A DNA stretch of 64,000 bases from Pseudoduganella guangdongensis (GTDB taxonomy: Bacteria > Pseudomonadota > Gammaproteobacteria > Burkholderiales > Burkholderiaceae_D). Under the pieces are notes generated by a model. It searched no databases and had not been told where the DNA came from. It saw only the letters and a list, made by a program, of their open reading frames with translations. The stretch lies in NCBI RefSeq assembly GCF_009857475.1, contig NZ_WWCJ01000002.1, forward strand, positions 62,001-126,000. Direction: 5' to 3'. The translations under genes and the position numbers were made by a program. This document shows positions 25,192 to 34,392 of this stretch, piece after piece; the first letter of the stretch is position 1; each line of letters opens with the position of its first letter.

Positions 25192-25602
25192 TTACTTTTG
25201 GTAGTTGATCCTGACAAGCATGCGAATAAATTCACGTGCGATTTGCTTGTGATGGTCGTCCAGCCGTTGCAAATCAGCGATCAATTTCACATCGGCCGAC
25301 TCGAAACGGGTCAGGTTATTACCGTTCGTTTCGCCATTGTGGTGCTCGCCTTCCTCACCGCCAAAGCGCAGCCATTCCGCAGGTACGCCCAGCCATTGGG
25401 CGATCATGCGCAGCTTCTCCTGGGTCGGAATCGCCTCTCCAACCAGCCATTTGCGGGCTGCGTGGACCGTAATCGGTCTTCCCTCGAAACGGATGTTGAA
25501 CTCCCGCGCCAACCGGGTTGGGCTGTCGGGGGAGTAGTGGGCGTTTTTTAAAGCCTGCTGGAGTCGCTGGCTAAAGCTTTCACGTTCGTTTGAAGAATTC
25601 AT
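25192..25602 (-). CDS. phage-repressor-like HTH regulator
   Basis: 136 residues. The N-terminal helix-turn-helix region (RLQQALKNAHYSPDSPTRLA, ITVHAARKWLVGEAIPTQEK, LRMIAQWLGVPAEWLRFG) resembles XRE/CI-type repressors found scattered in betaproteobacterial genomes. A C-terminal helical segment (VKLIADLQRLDDHHKQIARE) probably mediates dimerisation; there is no LexA-like peptidase. No prophage genes surround it. A perfect 7-bp inverted repeat immediately upstream is a likely autoregulatory site. Confidence 0.8.
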   Translation of the reverse strand: MNSSNERESFSQRLQQALKNAHYSPDSPTRLAREFNIRFEGRPITVHAARKWLVGEAIPTQEKLRMIAQWLGVPAEWLRFGGEEGEHHNGETNGNNLTRFESADVKLIADLQRLDDHHKQIAREFIRMLVRINYQK

Positions 25603-25613
25603 AGTTGCACTAT

Positions 25614-25631
25614 TTCATGTCAGAACATGAA
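25614..25631. promoter_or_regulatory. palindrome upstream of the XRE regulator
   Basis: TTCATGT-CAGA-ACATGAA, a perfect 7-bp inverted repeat, 12 bases upstream of the regulator start. Two further short inverted repeats follow in the same gap (CTTGTC/GACAAG at 25772-25788; CAACTT/AAGTTG near 25799-25819). The rest of 25603-25890 holds no gene that I can support. Confidence 0.5.
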
Positions 25632-25856
25632 TGTCAGTCTCTAGAACCATCAGACCAATTGTGACAAAGACGAATTACAACAATTAACAATTGGCACTAC
25701 AGACTGTCCGATTTCCTACTCTGCGAGCCCAAATATTTTTCGGCATTTTCGGCCAAATCTAGCAGAATCAACTTGTCAGGACGACAAGCAATCGGAAACA
25801 ACTTTCATTATGGAAGTTGATTGGCGACCACAAACCCTGGATGGGAGTGTTGCCAG

Positions 25857-25881
25857 CCGGTCGGCTGGTATTACCGACCGG
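25857..25881 (-). terminator. hairpin after the MBL hydrolase gene
   Basis: CCGGTCGG-N9-CCGACCGG, a perfect 8-bp stem, 10 bases beyond the MBL gene stop on the minus strand. No T-run follows, so it may be a weak or processed terminator. Confidence 0.4.
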
Positions 25882-25890
25882 TGGTAACTT

Positions 25891-26934
25891 TTATGCTTTC
25901 ATGAAGTGGATGATGCCGTCCTTGCCCATGTCCCGGCGCACGATACCATCGCGCCACAGCTTGTGCAGGTGGGCCAGCGCCTCGCCCAGGGCAAAGCTGA
26001 GCTGGTGGGCGTCGAGCGGGCGGCGGAACATGATTGGTACTATCTCGGCAGCCGAACGCGGCTGGTCGGTGCAGGCCGCCAACACCTCGGCCAGGCGCTG
26101 CGCATGGTGCTCGCGCAACTGGCCGATACGGGTGTGCAGGCCGCGGAAGGGGCGGCCGTGCGAGGGCAGCACCAACACGTCCGCCGGCAAGCCGGCAAAG
26201 CGCTCCAGCGAGTCGAGGTACTGCTGCAGGGGGTTGGCTTCCGGCTCGACCGCGAAGACCGACATATTGGTCGAGATGCGCGGCAGCACCATATCGCCCG
26301 ACACCAGCACGTTCAGCTGCTCGCAGTAGAGCGCGGCATGCTCCGGCGAGTGGCCGAAACCGGTGATCACGCGCCAGGTGCAGGCGCCGGCCTGCAGCAG
26401 CTGTCCATCCTGCAGGCGCACATACGCGGTCGGCACGGCGGGCACCAGCGAAGGATAGTAGTTCTTGCGCGAACGCATTTTCTCCAGCATGTCCGGGTCG
26501 ACCAGGCCGTGGCGCTCGAAATGCGGCACGGCGGACGGGCCGTCCACGCCCGGCAGGCCGGCCGACATCATGCGCGCGAAACCGTATTCGCCCGCCGTCA
26601 TCCACAGCCGCACGCCGAAACGCTGGCACAGCCAGTCGGCCAGGCCCACGTGGTCGGGATGGCAATGGGTGGCGATTACGCGCTGCAGAGGCTGGCCGGC
26701 GAGCGGCCCGGCCAGCACCGCATTCCAGGCCTCCTTGCTGGCGTCCAGCGCCACGCCGCAATCGACCACGCTCCAGCCGCCCGCCTCGCGCAGCAGCCAC
26801 AGGTTGATGTGATCGAGGGCAAAGGGCAGCGGCAGGCGCATCCACGCCACGCCGGGCGCGACTTCCAGGACAGTGCCGCTGGCCGGCAGGGTGTCGCCAA
26901 ATGGATAGTCAAGCTGGGATTCGAGCGGATTCAT
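25891..26934 (-). CDS. MBL-fold metallohydrolase
   Basis: 347 residues. The zinc-binding motif HCHPDH is at 90-95 (VIATHCHPDHVGLADWL), with further ligands in VITGFGHSPEHAALY and VSGDMVLPRIS, and PSHGRPFRGLH. The C-terminal region is a winged-helix-like domain (about 290-347) as in the LACTB2 and hydroxyacylglutathione hydrolase-like group. The gene is divergent from liuR, sharing a promoter region with a LiuR-type operator, so it probably belongs to the leucine-degradation regulon, perhaps as an acyl-CoA thioesterase-like enzyme. The substrate is inferred only from context. Confidence 0.88.
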   Translation of the reverse strand: MNPLESQLDYPFGDTLPASGTVLEVAPGVAWMRLPLPFALDHINLWLLREAGGWSVVDCGVALDASKEAWNAVLAGPLAGQPLQRVIATHCHPDHVGLADWLCQRFGVRLWMTAGEYGFARMMSAGLPGVDGPSAVPHFERHGLVDPDMLEKMRSRKNYYPSLVPAVPTAYVRLQDGQLLQAGACTWRVITGFGHSPEHAALYCEQLNVLVSGDMVLPRISTNMSVFAVEPEANPLQQYLDSLERFAGLPADVLVLPSHGRPFRGLHTRIGQLREHHAQRLAEVLAACTDQPRSAAEIVPIMFRRPLDAHQLSFALGEALAHLHKLWRDGIVRRDMGKDGIIHFMKA

Positions 26935-26947
26935 AGGCTAGAATGTG

Positions 26948-26964
26948 GTTAACGTTACGTAAAC
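26948..26964. promoter_or_regulatory. LiuR-type operator between the MBL gene and liuR
   Basis: GTTAACGTTACGTAAAC, an imperfect palindrome matching the TTACGT/ACGTAA half sites of the second copy at 27392-27405. It lies in the divergent promoter region. Confidence 0.6.
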
Positions 26965-26983
26965 GGAAGATCCATTGTAAGCC

Positions 26984-27388
26984 ATGCCGACCTACACCAT
27001 CACTGAACTGGCCCGCGAATTCGACATTACCCCGCGCGCCATCCGTTTTTATGAAGACCAGGGCCTCCTGGCGCCGTCCCGTGAGGGTGCTGGCGGCCGC
27101 AACCGCGTGTATACGCCGCGCGACCGTACCCGCCTCAAGCTGACCCTGCGCGGCAAGCGCATCGGCCTGTCGCTCAGCGAAATCAAGAGCCTGGTCGACA
27201 TGTACGAGTCGCCCAAGGATACCGCCGCGCAGATGAACCGCTTCCTGGGCGTGCTGGCGCAGCACCGTGAAACGCTGGAACAGCAGCGCGAAGACATTGA
27301 AATGTCGCTGCAGGAAATCGGCACCCACGAGGAGGAGTGCCGGCGCCTGCTGGCCGCTCTTGCCGAGAAGCAAACCACGGCTGGTTGA
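26984..27388 (+). CDS. liuR: MerR-family regulator of leucine and acyl-CoA degradation, LiuR
   Basis: 134 residues. MerR helix-turn-helix at the start (YTITELAREFDITPRAIRFY, EDQGLLAPSR, NRVYTPRDRTRLKLTLRGKR) and a long dimerisation coiled coil (RETLEQQREDIEMSLQEIGT) follow. The GLSLSEIKSLVDMY segment is typical of LiuR. The protein is known to repress branched-chain amino acid degradation genes and to release them when acyl-CoA intermediates build up. The stop overlaps the operator in front of the isovaleryl-CoA dehydrogenase gene. Confidence 0.93.
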   Translation: MPTYTITELAREFDITPRAIRFYEDQGLLAPSREGAGGRNRVYTPRDRTRLKLTLRGKRIGLSLSEIKSLVDMYESPKDTAAQMNRFLGVLAQHRETLEQQREDIEMSLQEIGTHEEECRRLLAALAEKQTTAG

Positions 27389-27391
27389 CGT

Positions 27392-27405
27392 TTACGTTAA
27401 CGTAA
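27392..27405. promoter_or_regulatory. LiuR operator at the isovaleryl-CoA dehydrogenase promoter
   Basis: TTACGTTAACGTAA is a perfect 14-bp palindrome inside a longer imperfect one (27385-27410). A TATCAT -10-like hexamer lies at 27414-27419, so the site sits between -35 and -10 as expected for a MerR regulator. Confidence 0.7.
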
Positions 27406-27456
27406 GTCAGGCGTATCATTTACGCTTCACTACCCCACATTAGAATAGAGGAAGAC

Positions 27457-28641
27457 ATGCTCCATCTCCCAGGCCTGACCTTTGACCACGGCGAGGACAT
27501 CGCCGCCCTGCGCGAAGCGGTACAACAGTTTGCCGCCGCCGAAATCGCCCCGCGCGCAGCGGAAATCGACCGCACCGACCAGTTCCCGATGGACTTGTGG
27601 CGCAAGATGGGCGAACTGGGCCTGCTGGGCATCACCGTCGGCGAGGAATACGGCGGCGCCAATATGGGCTACCTGGCCCACATCATCGCGATGGAAGAGA
27701 TTTCGCGCGCCTCCGCCTCGGTCGGCCTGTCCTACGGCGCGCACTCCAACCTGTGCGTTAACCAGATCAAGCGCAACGGCACCGAAGAACAGAAGAAGAA
27801 ATACCTGCCGAAGCTGATCTCCGGTGAGCACATTGGCGCGCTGGCCATGTCCGAGCCGAACGCCGGTTCCGACGTGGTATCGATGAAGCTGCGCGCCGAC
27901 TTCAAGGGCGACCGCTGGGTGCTGAACGGCACCAAGATGTGGATCACCAACGGCCCGGACGCCGACACCCTGGTGGTGTACGCCAAGAATGACCTGGAAG
28001 CCGGCCCGCGCGGCATGACCGCCTTCCTGATCGAAAAAGGCTTCAAGGGCTTCTCCATCGCGCAGAAGCTGGACAAGCTGGGCATGCGCGGCTCGCACAC
28101 CGGCGAGCTGGTGTTCGAGGACTGCGAAGTGCCGGCCGAGAACGTGCTGGGCGGCCTGGGCAAGGGCGTCAACGTGCTGATGTCCGGCCTGGACTTCGAA
28201 CGCACCGTGCTGTCCGGCGGCCCGCTGGGCATCATGTCGGCCTGCATGGATGCCGTGGTGCCGTACGTGCACGACCGCAAGCAGTTCGGCCAGCCGATCG
28301 GCGAGTTCCAGCTGATGCAGGGCAAATTGGCGGATATGTATTCCACCATGATGGCCTGCCGCGCCTACGTCTACGCCGTGGGCCAGGCCTGCGACCGCGC
28401 CACCTCGCCGGAGCAGGTGCGCGCGCTGCGCAAGGACGCCGCCGGCGCCATCCTGTACTCGGCCGAGAAGGCGACCTGGATGGCCGGCGAGGCGATCCAG
28501 ACCCTGGGCGGCAACGGCTACATCAACGAGTACTCGGTCGGCCGCCTGTGGCGCGACGCCAAGCTGTACGAGATTGGCGCCGGCACCAGCGAAATCCGCC
28601 GCATGCTGATCGGCCGCGAACTGTTCGCCGAGACCAAGTAA
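27457..28641 (+). CDS. liuA: isovaleryl-CoA dehydrogenase
   Basis: 394 residues, full length. Acyl-CoA dehydrogenase domains in order: N-terminal helical ([20 protein letters not shown]), the FAD-binding [37 protein letters not shown], and the C-terminal [12 protein letters not shown]-type segment ([17 protein letters not shown]), ending [10 protein letters not shown]. It oxidises isovaleryl-CoA to methylcrotonyl-CoA and passes electrons to ETF. It is preceded by a LiuR operator and followed at 19 bases by aceK, so it opens the operon. Confidence 0.95.
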   Translation: MLHLPGLTFDHGEDIAALREAVQQFAAAEIAPRAAEIDRTDQFPMDLWRKMGELGLLGITVGEEYGGANMGYLAHIIAMEEISRASASVGLSYGAHSNLCVNQIKRNGTEEQKKKYLPKLISGEHIGALAMSEPNAGSDVVSMKLRADFKGDRWVLNGTKMWITNGPDADTLVVYAKNDLEAGPRGMTAFLIEKGFKGFSIAQKLDKLGMRGSHTGELVFEDCEVPAENVLGGLGKGVNVLMSGLDFERTVLSGGPLGIMSACMDAVVPYVHDRKQFGQPIGEFQLMQGKLADMYSTMMACRAYVYAVGQACDRATSPEQVRALRKDAAGAILYSAEKATWMAGEAIQTLGGNGYINEYSVGRLWRDAKLYEIGAGTSEIRRMLIGRELFAETK

Positions 28642-28660
28642 GCAAAGCCGCAAGGCCGCC

Positions 28661-30484
28661 ATGATCCACGCCGCCTTCCCCAAGCTGCTGTCGTCGCAGA
28701 TCGCGTTCGACATCGCACGCACCATCCGCGAGGGGTTCGACAAGCACTACCGCCTGTTCCGCCAGGCGGCGCAGGCGGCCAAGCGGCATTTCGAGCAAGG
28801 CGACTGGGCCGTGGCCCAGGTCGCGGCGCGCGAGCGGATCGACTTTTACGACAAGCGCGTGCAGGAATGCGTGCAGATGCTGGAGGACGAGTACGACCCG
28901 TCCGAGCTGACCGATGAAGTGTGGCGCGAACTCAAGCTGCACTACATCGGCATGCTGACCGGCCACAAGCAACCGGAGCTGGCGGAGACCTTCTTCAACT
29001 CGGTCTGCTGCAATATGCTGCACCGCTCCTACTTCAACAACGAGTTCATTTTCGTGCGCCCGGTGATCTCCACCGAGTACATTGAAACGGCGGAAGCAGC
29101 GCCCATCTACCGCGTCTACTATCCGGCCAAGGACGGCCTGACCTTCACGCTCAAGCGCATCGTCACCAACTTCCAGCTGGCCACGCCGTTTGCCGACCTG
29201 TCGCGCGATATCGGCCTGGTGGAGGCACGCCTGGCCAGCCTGTTCGGCGAGCTGGAACCGAATGCCCAGGTGCAGGTGCTGGCCAGCCTGTTCTTCCGCA
29301 ACAAGGGCGCCTACATTGTCGGCAAAGCCGTCAACGGCAGCCGCGAGCTGCCCTTTGTCATCCCCATCCTGCACAATAAGAACAAGCAGCTGGTGCTGGA
29401 CGCGATCCTGACCGAGGACGAGCACATCGTGACGCTGTTCTCGTTCACGCGCGCCTACTTCATGGTCGATATGGAAGTGCCGTCGGCCTATGTGCAATTC
29501 CTGCGCAACCTGATGCCGCGCAAGCCGCGCAGCGAGATCTACACCATCCTCGGCCTGCAGAAGCAGGGCAAGAACGCCTTCTACCGCGACTACCTGCAGC
29601 ACCTGAAGCACTCGTCCGACCTGTTCACGATCGCGCCCGGCATCCGCGGCCTGGTGATGCTGGTGTTCGCGCTGCCGTCCTTCCCCTATGTGTTCAAGGT
29701 GATCAAGGATTTTTATCCGGCGCCCAAGGACACCACGCGCGAGCAGATCAAGAGCAAGTACCTGCTGGTCAAGCACCACGACCGCGTAGGGCGCATGGCC
29801 GACACGCTGGAATACTCCAACGTCGCCTTCCCGCGCCACCGCTTCTCCGACGAGCTGGTGAAGGAGCTTAAACACTTCGCGCCCTCGCTGGTGGAGGAAG
29901 AGGGCGAGCAAATCGTGATCCGCCACCTGTACATTGAACGGCGCATGGTGCCGCTGAATATGTGGCTGTCGCATGCCGACGAAGTGGGCGACGATGCGGC
30001 GCTGGAGCACGGCATCGTCGAATACGGCAACGCCATCAAGGACCTGGTGGCCGCCAATATCTTCCCGGGCGACATGCTGTACAAGAATTTCGGTGTCACC
30101 CGTCACAAGCGTGTCGTTTTCTACGACTACGATGAAATTGAATACCTCACGGACTGCAACTTCCGTGTGATTCCGGCGCCGCGCAACGAGGAGGACGAAA
30201 TGTCCGCCGAGCCGTGGTACCCGATTGGCAAGCACGACGTATTCCCCGAGCAGTTCGGCAATTTCCTGCTGGGGAACGAGAAAATCCGACAATATTTTAT
30301 GAAGCACCACGCCGATCTGCTGACCCAGTCCTGGTGGGCCGGGAAGAAGGAACGGATCGCCAGTGGTGTCATCGAGGACGTGTTTCCCTACCCTCAGCAC
30401 GTCCGGTTCTGCAACCAAAGCCGGCCGCCATCGGCGGCGGCCCCCCTGACACCATCCCTTTTGGAGACCTTTGAAAATGAATGA
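28661..30484 (+). CDS. aceK: isocitrate dehydrogenase kinase/phosphatase
   Basis: 607 residues, normal for AceK. The regulatory region opens with [20 protein letters not shown]; the kinase region has the nucleotide-binding [17 protein letters not shown], a catalytic strand [12 protein letters not shown], and [15 protein letters not shown]. AceK adds and removes phosphate from isocitrate dehydrogenase, setting the flux between the TCA cycle and glyoxylate shunt. It lies inside the leucine operon, sensible since leucine breakdown gives only acetyl-CoA and acetoacetate. The last codons run over the next gene's ribosome site and start (8-base overlap), and the C-terminal tail [20 protein letters not shown] looks like read-through into the intergenic space. 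Confidence 0.95.
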   Translation: MIHAAFPKLLSSQIAFDIARTIREGFDKHYRLFRQAAQAAKRHFEQGDWAVAQVAARERIDFYDKRVQECVQMLEDEYDPSELTDEVWRELKLHYIGMLTGHKQPELAETFFNSVCCNMLHRSYFNNEFIFVRPVISTEYIETAEAAPIYRVYYPAKDGLTFTLKRIVTNFQLATPFADLSRDIGLVEARLASLFGELEPNAQVQVLASLFFRNKGAYIVGKAVNGSRELPFVIPILHNKNKQLVLDAILTEDEHIVTLFSFTRAYFMVDMEVPSAYVQFLRNLMPRKPRSEIYTILGLQKQGKNAFYRDYLQHLKHSSDLFTIAPGIRGLVMLVFALPSFPYVFKVIKDFYPAPKDTTREQIKSKYLLVKHHDRVGRMADTLEYSNVAFPRHRFSDELVKELKHFAPSLVEEEGEQIVIRHLYIERRMVPLNMWLSHADEVGDDAALEHGIVEYGNAIKDLVAANIFPGDMLYKNFGVTRHKRVVFYDYDEIEYLTDCNFRVIPAPRNEEDEMSAEPWYPIGKHDVFPEQFGNFLLGNEKIRQYFMKHHADLLTQSWWAGKKERIASGVIEDVFPYPQHVRFCNQSRPPSAAAPLTPSLLETFENE

Positions 30485-31676
30485 CCCTATCGTAATCGTC
30501 GGCGCAGCCCGCACCCCAATGGGCGCCTTCCAGGGCGACTTTTCCAGCCTGAGCGCGAACGACCTGGGCGCCGTGGCCATCAAGGCCGCCGTCGAGCGCG
30601 CCGGCATCAAGCCGGAAGCGGTGGAGCACGTCTACTTCGGCAACTGCCTGATGGCAGGCCAGGGCCAGGCCCCGGCCCGCCAGGCAGCGATCAAGGCCGG
30701 CCTGCCGGTATCGGCCGGCGCCGTGACCCTGTCCAAGATGTGCGGCTCCGCCATGCAGGCGGCCATCTTCGCCTACGACAGCATCAGCGCCGGCAGCGCC
30801 GAGGTGATCGTGGCGGGCGGCATGGAATCCATGACCAACGCCCCGTACCTGATCCCGAAGGCACGCGGCGGCTACCGCATCGGCCACGGCATGATGTTCG
30901 ACCACATGATGTACGACGGCCTGGAAGACGCCTACACGCGCGACCCGAAGACCGGCGCCGGCCGCTCCATGGGCACCTTCGCCGAGCAATGCTCGAGCGC
31001 CTACAAGTTCACCCGCGAAGCGCAGGACAACTTCGCCATTGAATCGGTAAAGCGCGCGCAGGCAGCGCAAGCCTCCGGCGCCTTCGCCTGGGAAATCGCC
31101 CCGGTGACCGTCTCCGGCCGCGCCGGCGACGTGGTGATCGACAAGGATGAAGGCCCGCTGAAAGCCAAGATCGATAAGATCCCGGCGCTGAAGCCAGCTT
31201 TCGCCAAGGACGGCACCATCACCGCAGCCTCCTCCTCCTCGATCAACGACGGCGCCGCAGCCCTGGTGCTGATGCGCGAATCGACCGCCAAGAAGCTGGG
31301 CGCCAACGTGATCGCCAAGATCACCGGCCACGCCACCAACTCCCTGGTACCGGAACAGTTCACCACCGCCCCTGTGGGCGCGATCCAGAAGCTGCTGGCC
31401 AAGACCGGCTGGAAAGTCAGCGACGTCGACCTGTTCGAGATCAACGAAGCCTTCGCCGCCGTCCCGATGGCAGCGATGCACGACCTGGACATCCCGCACA
31501 GCAAGGTGAACGTGCACGGCGGCGCCTGCGCCCTGGGCCACCCGATCGGCGCCACCGGCGCGCGCATCATCACCACCCTGATCGGCGCCCTGAAAGCCAA
31601 AGGCGGCAAGAAAGGCGTAGCGGCACTGTGCATCGGCGGCGGCGAAGCCACCGCCATGGGCATCGAGCTGGTCTAA
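30477..31676 (+). CDS. acetyl-CoA C-acyltransferase (thiolase)
   Basis: 399 residues from the ATG at 30477; the TTG six bases upstream is less likely. Catalytic cysteine in [15 protein letters not shown] (about residue 88) and the two C-terminal motifs [20 protein letters not shown] and [20 protein letters not shown] with the second cysteine are all present. It cleaves beta-ketoacyl-CoA or condenses acetyl-CoA, here probably acetoacetyl-CoA from leucine breakdown. It shares the operon with aceK, with overlapping ends. Confidence 0.95.
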   Translation: MNDPIVIVGAARTPMGAFQGDFSSLSANDLGAVAIKAAVERAGIKPEAVEHVYFGNCLMAGQGQAPARQAAIKAGLPVSAGAVTLSKMCGSAMQAAIFAYDSISAGSAEVIVAGGMESMTNAPYLIPKARGGYRIGHGMMFDHMMYDGLEDAYTRDPKTGAGRSMGTFAEQCSSAYKFTREAQDNFAIESVKRAQAAQASGAFAWEIAPVTVSGRAGDVVIDKDEGPLKAKIDKIPALKPAFAKDGTITAASSSSINDGAAALVLMRESTAKKLGANVIAKITGHATNSLVPEQFTTAPVGAIQKLLAKTGWKVSDVDLFEINEAFAAVPMAAMHDLDIPHSKVNVHGGACALGHPIGATGARIITTLIGALKAKGGKKGVAALCIGGGEATAMGIELV

Positions 31677-31681
31677 GCACG

Positions 31682-32350
31682 ATGGCGCTCGCACTCGTCA
31701 TCGGCGCCTCGCGCGGCATCGGCCATGAACTGGTTCGCCAGTACCTGGCCGACGGCTGGCGCGTGATCGCCACGGCCCGCAAGAAGGAAGATGTCGCCAT
31801 GCTGGCCGAGATGGGTGCCGAAGCCCACAAGCTGGATGTCACGAATGTGGAAGCAGTCGCCGGCATGGGCTGGAAACTGGATGGCGAAGAGCTGGATGTC
31901 GCCATCCTGAACGCCGGCATTTATGGCCCGCGCAGCGACGGCTTCCCGATGCAGACGGATTTTGACGCCGTCATGCACACCAATGTGCTGGGCGCGATGC
32001 GGCTGCTGCCGATCCTCGCCCCGCTGGTGTGCGCCGCACGCGGCAAGCTGGCCGTGATGTCCTCCCGCATGGGATCTTTAAGCGAGCGCAATGGCAGCAG
32101 CGGATCGCTATACCGCGCCAGCAAAGCCGCACTGAACTCCGTGCTGATCGACACCGCCCACCAGTTCGCCAACAAGGGCGCCACCTTTGTCGCCCTGCAC
32201 CCGGGCTGGGTCCGCACCGACATGGGCGGCGACAGCGCCACTTTATCGGTTGAAGACAGCGCCAGCGGCATCCGCCGCGTGCTGGCCGAGCTTCCCCCCT
32301 CCGAACAACCCGTCTACCGAGACTACGACGGCACCAATATCGGCTGGTAA
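31682..32350 (+). CDS. short-chain dehydrogenase/reductase
   Basis: 222 residues from the ATG at 31682, which follows the thiolase stop by 5 bases. Rossmann motif GASRGIG near residue 9, an ILNAGIYG (NAG) motif near 80, catalytic Ser in MSSRMGSL and the YRASK (YxxxK) site. Classic SDR length. Probably oxidises or reduces a hydroxy or keto acyl group, but the substrate is unknown. In the same operon as thiolase and acyl-CoA dehydrogenase. Confidence 0.9.
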   Translation: MALALVIGASRGIGHELVRQYLADGWRVIATARKKEDVAMLAEMGAEAHKLDVTNVEAVAGMGWKLDGEELDVAILNAGIYGPRSDGFPMQTDFDAVMHTNVLGAMRLLPILAPLVCAARGKLAVMSSRMGSLSERNGSSGSLYRASKAALNSVLIDTAHQFANKGATFVALHPGWVRTDMGGDSATLSVEDSASGIRRVLAELPPSEQPVYRDYDGTNIGW

Positions 32351-32393
32351 CAAATGTCCACTTTGGGGTCAGGAACAAAAGTGGACATTTGTT
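32349..32393. repeat. perfect hairpin with GGGGTCAGG loop inside an operon
   Basis: AACAAATGTCCACTTT and AAAGTGGACATTTGTT form a perfect 16-bp stem with a 13-base loop that contains GGGGTCAGG. It overlaps the SDR stop and ends 22 bases before the next acyl-CoA dehydrogenase start. It looks like a REP-type insertion; it may also act as an mRNA stabiliser or attenuator. Confidence 0.7.
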
Positions 32394-32415
32394 GCAGCAA
32401 AGCAGAAAGATAACA

Positions 32416-33543
32416 ATGATCCTTAACGAACAACATGAAATGATCCGCGACGCGCTGCGTACGTTTTCGCAGGAGCGCCTGGCGCCCAACGCGGCACGCT
32501 GGGACAAGGAACACCACTTCCCGAAAGAAGAGCTGAAAGAGCTGGCGGCGCTGGGCGCCTTCGGCGTGGCGGTGCCGGAAGAATTGGGCGGCGCGGGCCT
32601 GGATTATGTTTCGCTCGCGCTGGTCCTGGAAGAAATCGCCGCCGGCGATGGCGGCACCTCCACCGTGATCTCGGTGAACAACTGCCCGGTATGCAGCATC
32701 GGCATGATGTACGCCAATGAGCAGCAAAAGCAGCAGTGGCTGCGGCCCCTGGCGCAAGGCGAAATGCTGGGCGCCTTCGCCCTGACCGAGCCGCATACCG
32801 GCAGCGACGCCGCCGCCCTGCGCACCAGCGCCACCCGCGATGGCGACGACTACATCATCAACGGCACCAAGCAGTTCATCACCTCCGGCAAGCATGCCGA
32901 CGTGGCGATCGTATTCGCGGTGACCGACAAGGCCGCCGGCAAGAAAGGCATCAGCGCCTTCTGGGTGCAGACCAGCGCGCCGGGCTATATCGTGGCCGGT
33001 ATCGAGCACAAGATGGGCCAGCACTCGTCCGACACCGCGCAAATCCTGTTTGAAAACTGCCGCGTACCGGCCGCCAACATGATCGGCGAACCGGGCCAGG
33101 GCTACAAGATCGCCCTGTCCGGCCTGGAAGGCGGCCGCATCGGCATCGCCTCGCAATCGGTCGGCATGGCGCGTTCCGCCTTTGAAGCCGCGCTGAAATA
33201 CGCGCGCGAACGCGAATCGTTCGGCAAGCCGATCTTCGAGCACCAGTCGGTGCAGTTCAAGCTGTCGGAAATGGCGATGCAGCTGGAAGCTGCGCGCCAG
33301 CTGATCTGGCACGCCGCCTCCCTGAAAGACGCCGGCCAGCCCTGCCTGAAGGAAGCCGCGATGGCCAAGCTGTTCGCCTCCGAAATGGCCGAGCGCGTCT
33401 GTTCCGACGCCATCCAGATCCACGGCGGCTACGGCTACACCGCCGACTTCCCGGTCGAGCGCATCTACCGCGACGTGCGCGTGTGCCAGATCTACGAAGG
33501 CACCAGCGATATCCAGAAACTGCTGATCGCCCGCGCACTGTAA
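32416..33543 (+). CDS. acyl-CoA dehydrogenase
   Basis: 375 residues from the ATG at 32416. Domains: helical N-terminal (NEQHEMIRDALRTFSQERL), beta domain with FALTEPHTGSDAAAL and GTKQFITSGKHADVA, and the C-terminal domain with IQIHGGYGYTADFPVERIYR and the catalytic-region glutamate in QIYEGTSDIQKLLIARAL. It resembles short-chain (butyryl- or 2-methylacyl-) CoA dehydrogenases. Last gene of the LiuR-side operon seen here. No liuBCDE (methylcrotonyl-CoA carboxylase and HMG-CoA lyase) genes follow in the window. Confidence 0.93.
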   Translation: MILNEQHEMIRDALRTFSQERLAPNAARWDKEHHFPKEELKELAALGAFGVAVPEELGGAGLDYVSLALVLEEIAAGDGGTSTVISVNNCPVCSIGMMYANEQQKQQWLRPLAQGEMLGAFALTEPHTGSDAAALRTSATRDGDDYIINGTKQFITSGKHADVAIVFAVTDKAAGKKGISAFWVQTSAPGYIVAGIEHKMGQHSSDTAQILFENCRVPAANMIGEPGQGYKIALSGLEGGRIGIASQSVGMARSAFEAALKYARERESFGKPIFEHQSVQFKLSEMAMQLEAARQLIWHAASLKDAGQPCLKEAAMAKLFASEMAERVCSDAIQIHGGYGYTADFPVERIYRDVRVCQIYEGTSDIQKLLIARAL

Positions 33544-33550
33544 AGCAACT

Positions 33551-33614
33551 CGGGGTCAGGTCTGGCTTCTAAGGAGCTTTGGCACGTTTTGTCCGATTGC
33601 CAGACCTGACCCCG
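33551..33614. repeat. full GGGGTCAGGTCTGGC palindromic element (REP-like)
   Basis: CGGGGTCAGGTCTGGC (33551-33566) and its perfect complement GCCAGACCTGACCCCG (33599-33614) enclose 32 bases that include TGTCCGATT. The right arm resembles the arms near 7.6 and 8.3 kb, which places them in one family. It fills most of the gap between the acyl-CoA dehydrogenase and response regulator genes. Confidence 0.8.
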
Positions 33615-33707
33615 AATTTCACTAGATGTATCGCTTTGTCGGATTTCAAGTGCATATGTGCCGTAAGGTTGTAGCTCTTATAAAATGTCCGCCACAAGGA
33701 GATAGTC

Positions 33708-34388
33708 ATGGTTCATGTGATGTTGGTGGAAGACGATGCGCGCCTGGCCGAGCTGGTCACGGAGTATTTGGCGGGCTATGAGTTCAAGGTGGATGTGGTG
33801 CCACGCGGGGATGAGGCGCTGGCGCGCTTTAAGGCCGCCAATCCCGACATCGTGGTGCTGGACCTGATGCTGCCGGGGATGGATGGCATGAAGGTCAGCC
33901 AGCAAATCCGCGAAGTCAGCGATGTGCCGATCCTGATCATGACCGCGCGTGAGGATTCTTACGATGAAGTGTCGCTGCTGGAGCAGGGCGCGGATGATTT
34001 CATCAACAAGCCGGTGCAGCCGCGCGTGCTGCTGGCGCGCCTGCGTGCCCTGCTGCGCCGCCGCCAGGGCAAGCCGGAGGCGGACCTGCTGAATTTCGGC
34101 CAGTTGAGCATCGCGACCAGCGATCGTTCGGTCTCCTGGCGCGGGCAGCCTTGCCCGCTGTCGAACACGGAGTACAAGCTGCTGCTGGTGCTGGCGGAAT
34201 CAGCCGGTACCGTGCTGTCGCGCGATGCGCTGCTGAAAACCATGCGCGGGATCGAGTTCGATGGGCTGGACCGCAGTATCGATAACAGTATCTCCAAGCT
34301 GCGCCGGAAGTTCGATGATGCGGATGGGGAGAAGATTAAGACTGTTTGGGGCGAGGGCTATCTCTTTTCGCCCTCGGCTTGGGGCTAG
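33708..34388 (+). CDS. RstA-like response regulator
   Basis: 226 residues. Receiver: acidic pair D9/D10, phospho-site D52, T79 and K101. OmpR-type winged-helix C-terminus (FGQLSIATSDRSVSWRGQP, LSNTEYKLLLVLAESAGTVL, DRSIDNSISKLRRKF, VWGEGYLF). A good ribosome site AAGGAGATAGTC precedes the ATG. The closest cognate sensor is the RstB-like kinase 2.6 kb to the right, but three genes lie between them on the other strand. The stop is 4 bases from the stop of the convergent gene. Confidence 0.92.
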   Translation: MVHVMLVEDDARLAELVTEYLAGYEFKVDVVPRGDEALARFKAANPDIVVLDLMLPGMDGMKVSQQIREVSDVPILIMTAREDSYDEVSLLEQGADDFINKPVQPRVLLARLRALLRRRQGKPEADLLNFGQLSIATSDRSVSWRGQPCPLSNTEYKLLLVLAESAGTVLSRDALLKTMRGIEFDGLDRSIDNSISKLRRKFDDADGEKIKTVWGEGYLFSPSAWG

Positions 34389-34392
34389 AACC

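Noticed and set aside
25811-25888. 25-codon frame starting MEVDWRPQTLDG
   Set aside because: It runs through the terminator-like hairpin, has no ribosome site and resembles nothing known.
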